A DNA stretch of 11,923 nt from CAYPOY01 sp964412395 (GTDB lineage: Bacteria; Chloroflexota; Anaerolineae; B4-G1): positions 1-11,923 of the forward strand of contig CAYPOY010000141.1 of assembly GCA_964412395.1 (NCBI GenBank), written 5' to 3'. Shown here one piece after another: positions 6,501 through 11,923 of the stretch (the stretch's first letter is position 1; every line of letters starts with the position of its first letter). The position numbers and the translations under genes are program-made. The notes beneath the pieces were generated by a model. The model had not been told where the DNA came from. It made no database searches and saw nothing but the letters and a program-made list of their open reading frames with translations.

Positions 6501-8268
6501 ACTGAAGGGCGAGAGCGGGGTGCTGGATGCCAGCAAGGTACTCACCAACCGGGCGACCCTGTCGTATACCCTCTCTGCGCAGGAACAGTTTACCAATTCG
6601 GCCGTGGCCACCAGCACCGTGCCCCTCGTCCCGCCGCTTATCACCCGGCCAGGGAACGGGGGTGTCTGTGATATCGGCAATGCCCAGGTAGAGGTGCAGG
6701 GGCTGGCACAGCCCGGCGTGGAGGTCGTGTTGTACGTTGACAACGGTAGCGGGTTTATAGAGGACACCTATACCATGGCCGATGCCAGCGGCGCGTTCAC
6801 AGTCGCTACATTCTCCATGCTACCGTGGACTTTTGAGGGGTGGATGAAAATCTATGCTAAAGCCCGCGATCCAGATAACCTGGACCGCTACAGCGGCGAA
6901 TCCAATCACGTCGAGGTGTGGATCTCTCAGGCCTTCTGGTGCCCGCAGCGTTCTTACTGGGAGGGGACGGTGAAGGCCGGGCCGCTGAAGGGTCAGCACA
7001 TGACCTTCCACTTTCGCAATTCCGCCGGCGACTTTGCCGCTGTGCTCTGGGACATGCCCGGCGTCTACGGCTTCTGGGACACCGACCTGCACCTCTATTC
7101 TTGCTGCGAAGAACCAACCCAGGCGTTTACCGTCACCGCCGATGACGTGGTCTACACCCCTGTGAGCCACGATGGGCATTGGTACCACTTTAGAATCGGC
7201 CAGGCCCATGATGTGACAATATGGGACCAGTGCGGAGATGAGACGAGTGAGAGCAACGGCGATGTGCTGATTGACCCCGACGGCTTCGTCTTCGACGTGG
7301 ACGAGGGCGGCGACTACAGCGGAGAGGGCGGGATGTTCAATCCAGTGCAGGCCGTGAGCGGCGTGACCGTAACCTGCATGGTCTCGATGCCGCAGTGGGG
7401 CGGCTGGGTGCCCTGGCCAGCCCACGTGCACGACGACCAGGTCAACCCGCAGGTCACCGACGATACCTACGACGACGGCATCACTACCACCGGCTACTAT
7501 GCCTTCTTTACCCCGCCGGGTCACTACTACCTGGACGTGCAGGGAATCGAGGGCTACCAGCACTGGCGCAGCCCGGTGGTCGAGGTCATCACCCAGATCG
7601 TTCACGTCAACCTGCCCTACACCCCCTGGCCCGCAGGGGACGTCTACACCGTCACCCTGACGGCTGACGGCCCCGCCCCGGCCGTCATCACCATCCCGGT
7701 GGGCAGCGCGGTGCAGTGGGTCTCTGCCCTGCGGGCCAGCGACACCATCACCGACCTGATGGCGTGGAGCGAGAATCCCATCCTGCGCCCGCTGAGCGAC
7801 CTGGATCCGCTGGAGAACACGCGCGGCTTTGATGCGGGCTACCTGGAGCCGGGCCGCGTCTACCGGCGCCAGTTCACCTGGCAGGGCACCTATGCCTACA
7901 CCGACGCGGCCGGGCATAGCGGGCAGGTGGTCGTGGAAGCCCCGCCGTCCTGCATCCCCCTGTCAGACGTAGAGGTCACCGGACCTCTGACGGGCAGCGT
8001 AGGTGCGGCCTACAACTTCACGGCCACCGTCAACCTGATCTCCGGCACGGCCACACTCCCGGTGGTCTACACCTGGGAGGCGACGGGGCAAGAGCCTGTG
8101 AGCCACACCAGCGGTTTGAGCGACACGGTGCTCTTCGCCTGGACAGCGGCCGGTCACAAGGGTATCACCGTCACGGCGGTCAATCCCTGCGGCACCGACG
8201 TCAGCGATGACCACGTCATCACCGTTGAGGGCCGCATCTACCTGCCGCTGGTGCTGAGGAACTGGTAG
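3592..8268 (+). CDS. Giant multidomain secreted beta-helix / DUF11 protein with YLPLVLRN tail (1558 aa)
   Basis: Signal peptide at residues 1-36 (KK, Leu/Ala core, AHA cleavage motif), then a Pro-rich linker. A parallel beta-helix spans about 57-527, with nine GGGxY-like turns between 180 and 400 and paired xxxN positions (YQNTS, VRNNTA, IRQNTA). It ends DLGADEY. DUF11 domains lie at about 532-663 and 664-788, and a DUF11-like domain at about 875-1013. After these come:
- a bacterial Ig-like domain (about 1014-1112);
- an unrecognised segment (about 1113-1245);
- a carboxypeptidase-regulatory/SdrD-B-like domain (about 1250-1343);
- a cupredoxin-like domain lacking the usual copper ligands (about 1351-1450);
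- a PKD-like domain (about 1456-1546);
- the tail IYLPLVLRNW.
It is probably an extracellular or surface structural/adhesive protein; no enzyme active site is visible. The downstream gap to recJ is 54 bases. Confidence 0.85.
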   Translation: MNTKKLQLSLALGLLALAGALVLLGTLGTGPPVAHAWPVTPMPSPTPPATRPPGPAFVKPGGTGGWCLQNDPCGSIQYAIDECEPGNGDTIHVAAGTYTNTGAAVVTITKSITLYGGWDGSPTGDVVRGPSTYTTTLDAQGNGRVIYITGNITPTVEGLQITGGNDSGLGGAPSGYDAGGGIYIRYAEAVISGCVVYQNTSNMDGGGVYLRQSDAYLNDNTIRANTSKYGGGLEMYKGSPTLIGNIIEDNAARDAAGGGIYAESSAFTLQHNTVQSNTAVTGGGIYGVSDSNAVIEANTVRNNTATWSGGGLYLRGSGPVTLLDNLIRQNTAQYSGSTSGRGGGLYAYCGGPFPLQRNTFEGNVAESQGGAAYFEWCSGNHATLENNVMVDNQAAGAGGAFVSSKGGLTLLHTTLAHNTGTNGVYVTNGSTLVFTNTIVYSHTVGVNNAGGTVSMTHTLWQSYTTRVAGTVSEIDWFTGTVAFAADGYHLTAASDAIDHPSSDTGVEEDIDGEPRWMGEWPDLGADEYPFHADLSLSKVRQGSGPAEAGDPITFTLTVSNAATSEWAADARVVDTLSPESAVTALNASTPGGDCTAAGAVVTCTLYDVATDTQRTTTVWVTTTATYDGILTDTATVTPMDAVDPDGANNGVGPVTVTVVYVPPVPDLGVDKAAPAYAKPGETIVYTVTWGNNGSAAATLAALTDTLPTGVSFVAASPPQTSGPNPLVWNLGDVAPGAGGTHVVTVTVNSGLADGTVLTNTAEIATAENKDDHDYPGIAYTATLTVTLPNNNAIFSESNPPPNLQVSDQEWVWKDADIVDAGQDDICITIMPSAPDPNGDYHVHAEISSETPECCQPNHPNQADAHTYRVDVGFQKEAKASKWMWLTDPQSGEINGRYEQEYYLDFRYHNTNPGRPDVADYSVTDILPSELTFDSAACQPPMDIQLIDDQTVVWSMLSDFPLHVDDRAWMRLKGESGVLDASKVLTNRATLSYTLSAQEQFTNSAVATSTVPLVPPLITRPGNGGVCDIGNAQVEVQGLAQPGVEVVLYVDNGSGFIEDTYTMADASGAFTVATFSMLPWTFEGWMKIYAKARDPDNLDRYSGESNHVEVWISQAFWCPQRSYWEGTVKAGPLKGQHMTFHFRNSAGDFAAVLWDMPGVYGFWDTDLHLYSCCEEPTQAFTVTADDVVYTPVSHDGHWYHFRIGQAHDVTIWDQCGDETSESNGDVLIDPDGFVFDVDEGGDYSGEGGMFNPVQAVSGVTVTCMVSMPQWGGWVPWPAHVHDDQVNPQVTDDTYDDGITTTGYYAFFTPPGHYYLDVQGIEGYQHWRSPVVEVITQIVHVNLPYTPWPAGDVYTVTLTADGPAPAVITIPVGSAVQWVSALRASDTITDLMAWSENPILRPLSDLDPLENTRGFDAGYLEPGRVYRRQFTWQGTYAYTDAAGHSGQVVVEAPPSCIPLSDVEVTGPLTGSVGAAYNFTATVNLISGTATLPVVYTWEATGQEPVSHTSGLSDTVLFAWTAAGHKGITVTAVNPCGTDVSDDHVITVEGRIYLPLVLRNW

Positions 8269-8313
8269 AACAGGAAACTGGTAGATTGGTAGACTGGGAA
8301 ACTGGTAGATTGG
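8239..8313 (+). repeat. Copy B of the 75-base tail-stop-octamer block
   Basis: This is the second copy of the block at 3434-3508. It again begins at the Tyr codon of YLPLVLRN and runs through the TAG stop into the octamer array. Even the codons of the tail are identical, including AGG for arginine. The two copies diverge after 8313, where this one continues the repeat. Confidence 0.9.
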
Positions 8314-8321
8314 TAGATTGG
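8274..8321 (+). repeat. Tandem 24-base repeat (two units) built of YTGGTAGA octamers
   Basis: Units 8274-8297 and 8298-8321 differ at one base (8294 C, 8318 T). Each 24-mer is itself about three octamers, two of the form YTGGTAGA and one GGGAAA variant. The array ends one base before the recJ ATG, so it fills the place where a ribosome binding site should be. Confidence 0.85.
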
Positions 8322-8322
8322 G

Positions 8323-10725
8323 ATGAAAGAGTGGATCGAACCCCAGGACATCAAAGTATCCGAAGAAGTGCAATCCGCTATCGGAGGGCACCCCCTGGTG
8401 GCGAAGACCCTGGCCCGACGAGGGCTCGCCGAGGTTGATAGGGCCAGGGCCTTCCTCGATCCCGATCTCTACCAGCCCGCTCCGCCGGCTGATCTTCCGA
8501 ACGTGATCAAGGCGGCGGAGCGGCTGGAGAAAGCCATCCGGCAGGGAGAGACGATTTGTGTCTGGGGCGACTTTGACGCGGATGGGCAGACGTCAACGAC
8601 ACTGCTGGTCTCCACGCTGAGGGATCTGGCGGTTCGGCAGGGCTCACCGCAGGAGGCGGTCGTCCAGTATCACATCCCACATCGCCGGAGGGAGTCCCAC
8701 GGCGTCAACCTCCCTGTGCTGAAGCAACTCATCGAGGAGGGGGTCAGCCTGGTGTTGACGTGCGACACCGGCGTCACCGCCCACGAGCCCATCGCCTACG
8801 CCCGGTCGCAGGGCGTGGACGTGGTCGTCACCGACCACCACGACCTGCCCCCCACCATAGGGGCAATCCTCGCGGTTGCCCACGCGGTAGTGAACCCCAA
8901 GATGCTCCCGGAAGCACACCCCCTGCGCGAACTGCCGGGGGTGGGATGCGCCTACAAGCTGGCCGAGGCGCTGTACGACCGGGCGGGCCGGCCGGAGGAC
9001 GCGGCGCAGTACCTTGACCTGGTGGCCCTGGGGATCGTGGCCGACGTGGCGGTGCAGACCGGAGACACGCGCTACCTGCTCCAACGTGGGCTGGAGGCCC
9101 TGCGCTGTACCAAACGTCTTGGCCTCCGGGTGATGATGGAGCTTGCCGAACTCAACCCCGACTGGCTCACAGAGGAGCACATCGGCTTTGTCCTGGGACC
9201 CCGCCTCAACGCCCTGGGCCGGCTGGCCGACGCCAACGTCGCCGTCGAGTTCCTGACGACCGGTGACCTGAGTCGTGCCCGCATCCTGGCAACCGAATTG
9301 GAGGGCTTGAATGCACGGCGCAAACTGCTGTGCGATCAGGTCACCCAGGCGGCCGAGGCGCAGATTGAGCGCGACCCCTCGCTCCTGGAATACGGCGCGT
9401 TGGTGCTGAGTCACCCGTCCTGGCCTCCAGGGGTCGTCGGCATCGTAGCCGGTCGCCTGGCCGAACGGTACCACAAGCCGACCATCCTCATCGCCACCCC
9501 GCCCGGCGAGCTGGGCCGGGGGTCGGCCCGCTCCGTCGAGGGCTGCAACATCAACGCCGCAATCACCGCCCACGGGGAGATGCTGGAGAGTTTCGGCGGT
9601 CACCCGATGGCCGCCGGGCTGGCCATTGATCCTGAGCGGATCCCCGAGTTCCGTCGCGCCCTGTCGCGCACTGTCCTGGAGACGCTCGGCGAGGTGGAAG
9701 GATCGCACCGCCGTAAACAGGCGATGCTGGGCGGGATGGAGAGGGCCACTCTCCAGGTAGATGGCTACCTGTCTCTGGCCGACCTGTCCCTCGGCCTGGT
9801 CGAGGACCTGGAGCGCCTGGCGCCCTTCGGGCCGGGCAATCCGCCGCTGACGCTGGTCAGCAAGGGGCTTTTGTTGAAGAGCCACAGCCCTGTAGGTCGC
9901 AACGGCGAGCATCTTCAGTTGACCGTGGAGGACGAGCAGGGTATGGCGCAGAAGGTGATCTGGTGGCAAGGGGCCGGGTCGCCGCTCCCACAGGGACGAT
10001 TTGACCTGGCCTACGTCGTGCGGGCCAGCGACTACCAGGGCCAGCGGGATGTGCAGGTGGAGTGGGTGGATGCTCGCCTGGTCGAAGCGTCTGCTGTTGT
10101 GCTTTGTCCGGAGCCGGCCGCTGTCGAAGTTGTGGACTATAGGCGCGAGCCCAGCCCTCGCAGGCTGCTGGAGCGCTTGCGAGCGCAGGAGGACGTGCAA
10201 GTGTGGAGCGAGGCCGGGGCCAGGGCCGAGGTCGCGGGCCAGGAGCGCTACGAACTGAGCCCATCGAAGGGACTGGTCATCTGGACCACGCCTCCCGGCT
10301 TCAGTGAGTTGCAAGCCGTACTGGAGAAGGTCGCGCCAGAGACGATCTATCTCTTTGGGATAGACCCCGGTCTGGATCATTTCGAGAAGTTCTTGAAACG
10401 CCTGGCCGGTCTGGTCAAGCATGCGCTGAATTCCGATGGCGGTCGGGTCAACGTCTCGACCCTGGCAGCGGCCACCGCGCAGCGGGAGGCGACCGTGCGA
10501 GCAGGGTTAGCCTGGCTCGCGGCCCGTGGGCACCTGGTAGTGCTGGGTGAGGATGGTGATATTGGGGCACGGCTTGTCCGCACCCGCGAGGTATATCTGG
10601 CTGCGGGCAGCCAGGCGGTCAGTGCTGATCTGCCCCAGGTAACCGCTCAACTGAAGGCATTACTGGAAGAGACGGCGGCCTACCGCGCGCACTTTGCCCG
10701 GGCGGGTAAGGAGACTCTTGTATAG
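8323..10725 (+). CDS. recJ: Single-stranded-DNA-specific exonuclease RecJ with extended C-terminus (800 aa)
   Basis: RecJ degrades single-stranded DNA 5' to 3' in recombination and mismatch/base-excision repair, in the cytoplasm and with Mn/Mg. The DHH-family motifs are present: DFDADG at 83-88, CDTG at 147-150 and D171-H172-H173 in the sequence TDHHDLP. Also present are LPGVGCAYKLAEAL, LVALGIVADVA and GPRLNALGRL. The DHHA1 half has WPPGVVGIVAGRLAERY, GRGSARS and GGH at 425-427. An OB-fold DNA-binding segment follows (about 511-556). Residues about 600-800 are an extension longer than E. coli RecJ (577 residues). It recalls the C-terminal domains of Firmicutes RecJ and includes a winged-helix-like part (about 703-746). 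An in-frame TAG nine bases upstream fixes 8323 as the earliest start. Only repeat sequence precedes it, so the ribosome binding site is poor. Co-transcription with the preceding gene is likely. Confidence 0.93.
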   Translation: MKEWIEPQDIKVSEEVQSAIGGHPLVAKTLARRGLAEVDRARAFLDPDLYQPAPPADLPNVIKAAERLEKAIRQGETICVWGDFDADGQTSTTLLVSTLRDLAVRQGSPQEAVVQYHIPHRRRESHGVNLPVLKQLIEEGVSLVLTCDTGVTAHEPIAYARSQGVDVVVTDHHDLPPTIGAILAVAHAVVNPKMLPEAHPLRELPGVGCAYKLAEALYDRAGRPEDAAQYLDLVALGIVADVAVQTGDTRYLLQRGLEALRCTKRLGLRVMMELAELNPDWLTEEHIGFVLGPRLNALGRLADANVAVEFLTTGDLSRARILATELEGLNARRKLLCDQVTQAAEAQIERDPSLLEYGALVLSHPSWPPGVVGIVAGRLAERYHKPTILIATPPGELGRGSARSVEGCNINAAITAHGEMLESFGGHPMAAGLAIDPERIPEFRRALSRTVLETLGEVEGSHRRKQAMLGGMERATLQVDGYLSLADLSLGLVEDLERLAPFGPGNPPLTLVSKGLLLKSHSPVGRNGEHLQLTVEDEQGMAQKVIWWQGAGSPLPQGRFDLAYVVRASDYQGQRDVQVEWVDARLVEASAVVLCPEPAAVEVVDYRREPSPRRLLERLRAQEDVQVWSEAGARAEVAGQERYELSPSKGLVIWTTPPGFSELQAVLEKVAPETIYLFGIDPGLDHFEKFLKRLAGLVKHALNSDGGRVNVSTLAAATAQREATVRAGLAWLAARGHLVVLGEDGDIGARLVRTREVYLAAGSQAVSADLPQVTAQLKALLEETAAYRAHFARAGKETLV
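10251..10271 (-). repeat. Probable degenerate copy of the CCTTCG...CTCAG repeat inside recJ
   Basis: On the minus strand the segment begins CCCTTCGATGGGCTCAG, matching the outer halves of the units in the nuclease gene but with a different centre. It encodes ELSPSKG in the RecJ C-terminal extension, close to the ALSLSKG of the nuclease. The match is short, so chance is possible. Confidence 0.4.
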
Positions 10726-10778
10726 TCCCCCCGGGTGAGGAAGTGAAAGGGCCTGGTCCGGGTGGTGGAGACGTGGGA

Positions 10779-10807
10779 TTGCGCTCCTGGTAAAGTTGTG
10801 TTACACT
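10779..10807 (+). promoter_or_regulatory. Candidate extended -10 promoter before the PqqD/radical SAM-like gene
   Basis: TACACT at 10802-10807 is preceded by TG plus one base (10799-10801), the extended -10 pattern. TTGCGC at 10779-10784 stands 17 bases upstream of it. The -10 matches four of six consensus bases and the -35 three of six. A 7-bp inverted repeat (10781-10787 with 10834-10840) surrounds it and could be an operator or chance. The rest of the 230-base gap (10726-10955) shows no gene and no clear terminator after recJ. Confidence 0.35.
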
Positions 10808-10942
10808 CTCTGTGCACCTGGCGGTGAGCGGTGGGAGCGCCCGACTATTCGAAATTCTGCCGCAAGGCCCGCCTACTGTTGGAGTGCGACGGGTGTTTTG
10901 GTGCGTACCTGGCACGAACGGTGCGCTGTGTTCTCTTCAACA

Positions 10943-10950
10943 GGGAGGAG
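10943..10950 (+). promoter_or_regulatory. Ribosome binding site GGGAGGAG for the gene starting at 10956
   Basis: A strong GGAGG core lies seven bases before the ATG at 10956. It supports that ATG over the in-frame ATG 60 bases later (residue 21). Confidence 0.8.
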
Positions 10951-10955
10951 ATTCG

Positions 10956-11923
10956 ATGTCTTTACTTGAAACATTCAAATCGTGGTTCACGCCTATCAAA
11001 CCCCTTCCCCGAGGGATGCTCCATTACCAAACCCCATCCGACGCGGCACAGCAGTACCGCCTGCATCTACGCGTGGAGGAAGACGGGCGCGGGCTCCTTG
11101 TCATCAACGCCGCGACCGTTCTACACCTGAACCAGACCGCCACAGAGTATGCCCGCCTCCTCATCCAGGGAGCCGACGAGGAGGAAGCAGCCCGCGTTAT
11201 GTCCCGGCGGTACCGCGTCAGCCGTGCTACCGCCCGCGCCGACTACGGCCGTCTCCATGACCACATCTTTACCCTGGCCACCTCCACCGACCTCTGCCCG
11301 GTCACCTACCTGGACCTGGAGCGTGTGGAGCCATTCTCGGCGGAGACCTCGGCCCCCTACCGCGTGGACCTCGCTCTGACCTACCGCGTAGACGAGGCCG
11401 GTGGGCTTGACCCCGAGGCCCGCCGGCGGGTGGACCGCGAACTGACCAGCGAGGAGTGGCAGCAGGTGCTGCGCCTGCTTTGGGAGGCGGGCGTGCCCCA
11501 CGTCTGCTTCACCGGGGGCGAGCCGACGCTGCGGGAGGACCTGGTGGAACTGGTGCGGTGTGCCGAGGAACTGGGCCTGGTCACGGGGCTGCTGACCGAC
11601 GGCCGGCGGTTGCGCGAACAGAAAGTTCTGGATGGGCTCTTGCTGGCCGGCCTGGACCATCTCCAGATCACCCTGGCCTCATACCGCCCGGAGGTGCACG
11701 ATGCCGTCGTCGGGCGGGAGGGTGTCTGGAAGGATACGGAGGCCGGTCTGCGCAACGCTCTGGCCGGCGACGTCTACGTCGTCGTCCACGTCGTCGTCGT
11801 TCCCGCGAACGCCGACTCCGTGGCGGAGACGGTGGCCTACCTGGCCGAGTTGGGCGTCCCTGCCGTCGCCCTGAGCAGTCCCCTGCGGGCTGCTTCGGAG
11901 GAGGAGCGGCTGCGGCTGCAAAG
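10956..11923 (+). CDS. PqqD-domain / radical SAM-like protein lacking the cluster cysteines (3' truncated by window)
   Basis: 322 codons are visible and the gene runs off the window. Residues about 18-110 resemble a PqqD-type peptide-binding winged-helix domain (LLVINAATVLHLNQTATEYA, then a helical SRRYRVSRATARADYGRL). From about 134 the chain follows radical SAM enzymes closely: YRVDLALTYR, LTSEEWQQVLRLLWEAGVPHVCFTGGEPTLRED (GGEP at 187-190), GLVTGLLTDGRRL and GLDHLQITLAS. The CxxxCxxC motif that should follow ALTYR is replaced by VDEAGGLDPEARRR (145-158). The only cysteines seen are the one in TDLCPV, C184 and one in VRCAEE, so no 4Fe-4S site is visible. The parent family modifies peptides or cofactors. 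This member is probably a non-radical pseudoenzyme or scaffold, unless a C-terminal SPASM-type domain outside the window contributes. It has its own ribosome binding site and probably its own promoter. Confidence 0.8.
   Translation, partial: MSLLETFKSWFTPIKPLPRGMLHYQTPSDAAQQYRLHLRVEEDGRGLLVINAATVLHLNQTATEYARLLIQGADEEEAARVMSRRYRVSRATARADYGRLHDHIFTLATSTDLCPVTYLDLERVEPFSAETSAPYRVDLALTYRVDEAGGLDPEARRRVDRELTSEEWQQVLRLLWEAGVPHVCFTGGEPTLREDLVELVRCAEELGLVTGLLTDGRRLREQKVLDGLLLAGLDHLQITLASYRPEVHDAVVGREGVWKDTEAGLRNALAGDVYVVVHVVVVPANADSVAETVAYLAELGVPAVALSSPLRAASEEERLRLQ

Noticed and set aside
8269..8322. Octamer array as a CRISPR
   Set aside because: Units are contiguous without unique spacers, and there is no cas gene. 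The Cas4-like nuclease alone is better read as a general RecB-family enzyme.
8644..10422. 592-codon open frame on the minus strand
   Set aside because: It is antisense to unmistakable recJ motifs; its translation is rich in Gln, Arg and Leu without a recognisable fold.
10831..11130. Separate 99-codon gene upstream of the radical SAM-like gene
   Set aside because: It lacks a ribosome binding site and overlaps the PqqD-coding region in another frame. The gene at 10956 has a strong site and clear family motifs.
11772..11801. GTC-rich trinucleotide tract as a regulatory or unstable repeat
   Set aside because: It encodes VYVVVHVVVV, which fits a buried beta-strand of the radical SAM barrel. GTC is simply a favoured valine codon here.

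Overview
The window is GC-rich and gene-dense, with every supported gene on the plus strand. The best guess at source is a Chloroflexota bacterium, probably Anaerolineae-like. This rests on two large secreted proteins ending in the same YLPLVLRN tail, a tail I associate with exported proteins of that phylum. Their build is also typical: beta-helix, 'choice-of-anchor Q' end, then DUF11 domains. Short-period repeats between genes fit as well. This is recognition from memory, not a database result.

Layout. Bases 1-69 hold the last 22 codons of an unidentified gene whose stop overlaps the next start (ATGA). 66-980 encodes a PD-(D/E)XK nuclease with a Cas4/AddB-type four-cysteine iron-sulfur signature; repeat-derived segments have entered its reading frame. 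1040-3463 and 3592-8268 are paralogous secreted proteins of 807 and 1558 residues. Each has a signal peptide, a parallel beta-helix of GGGxY/xxxN repeats, DUF11 modules and the YLPLVLRN tail. They share closely similar DNA at both ends but have unlike middles. 8323-10725 is recJ, the single-strand-specific exonuclease, with a long C-terminal extension. After a 230-base gap with a candidate promoter, 10956-11923 is the start of a PqqD-radical SAM-like protein. It keeps the GGEP motif but lacks the CxxxCxxC cluster ligands.

How the parts relate. The nuclease and RecJ are cytoplasmic DNA-processing enzymes, and the two surface proteins sit between them. Nothing indicates a functional link across these groups, and the surface pair looks like a module placed between repair genes. 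The most striking non-coding structure is a 75-base block present twice with 73 matches. It begins exactly at the Tyr codon of the YLPLVLRN tail, runs through the stop codon and continues into an octamer (YTGGTAGA) repeat. The second copy of that repeat ends one base before the recJ start codon.

I found no tRNA, rRNA, CRISPR array, transposase or convincing rho-independent terminator. No stretch over 300 bases lacks a gene.
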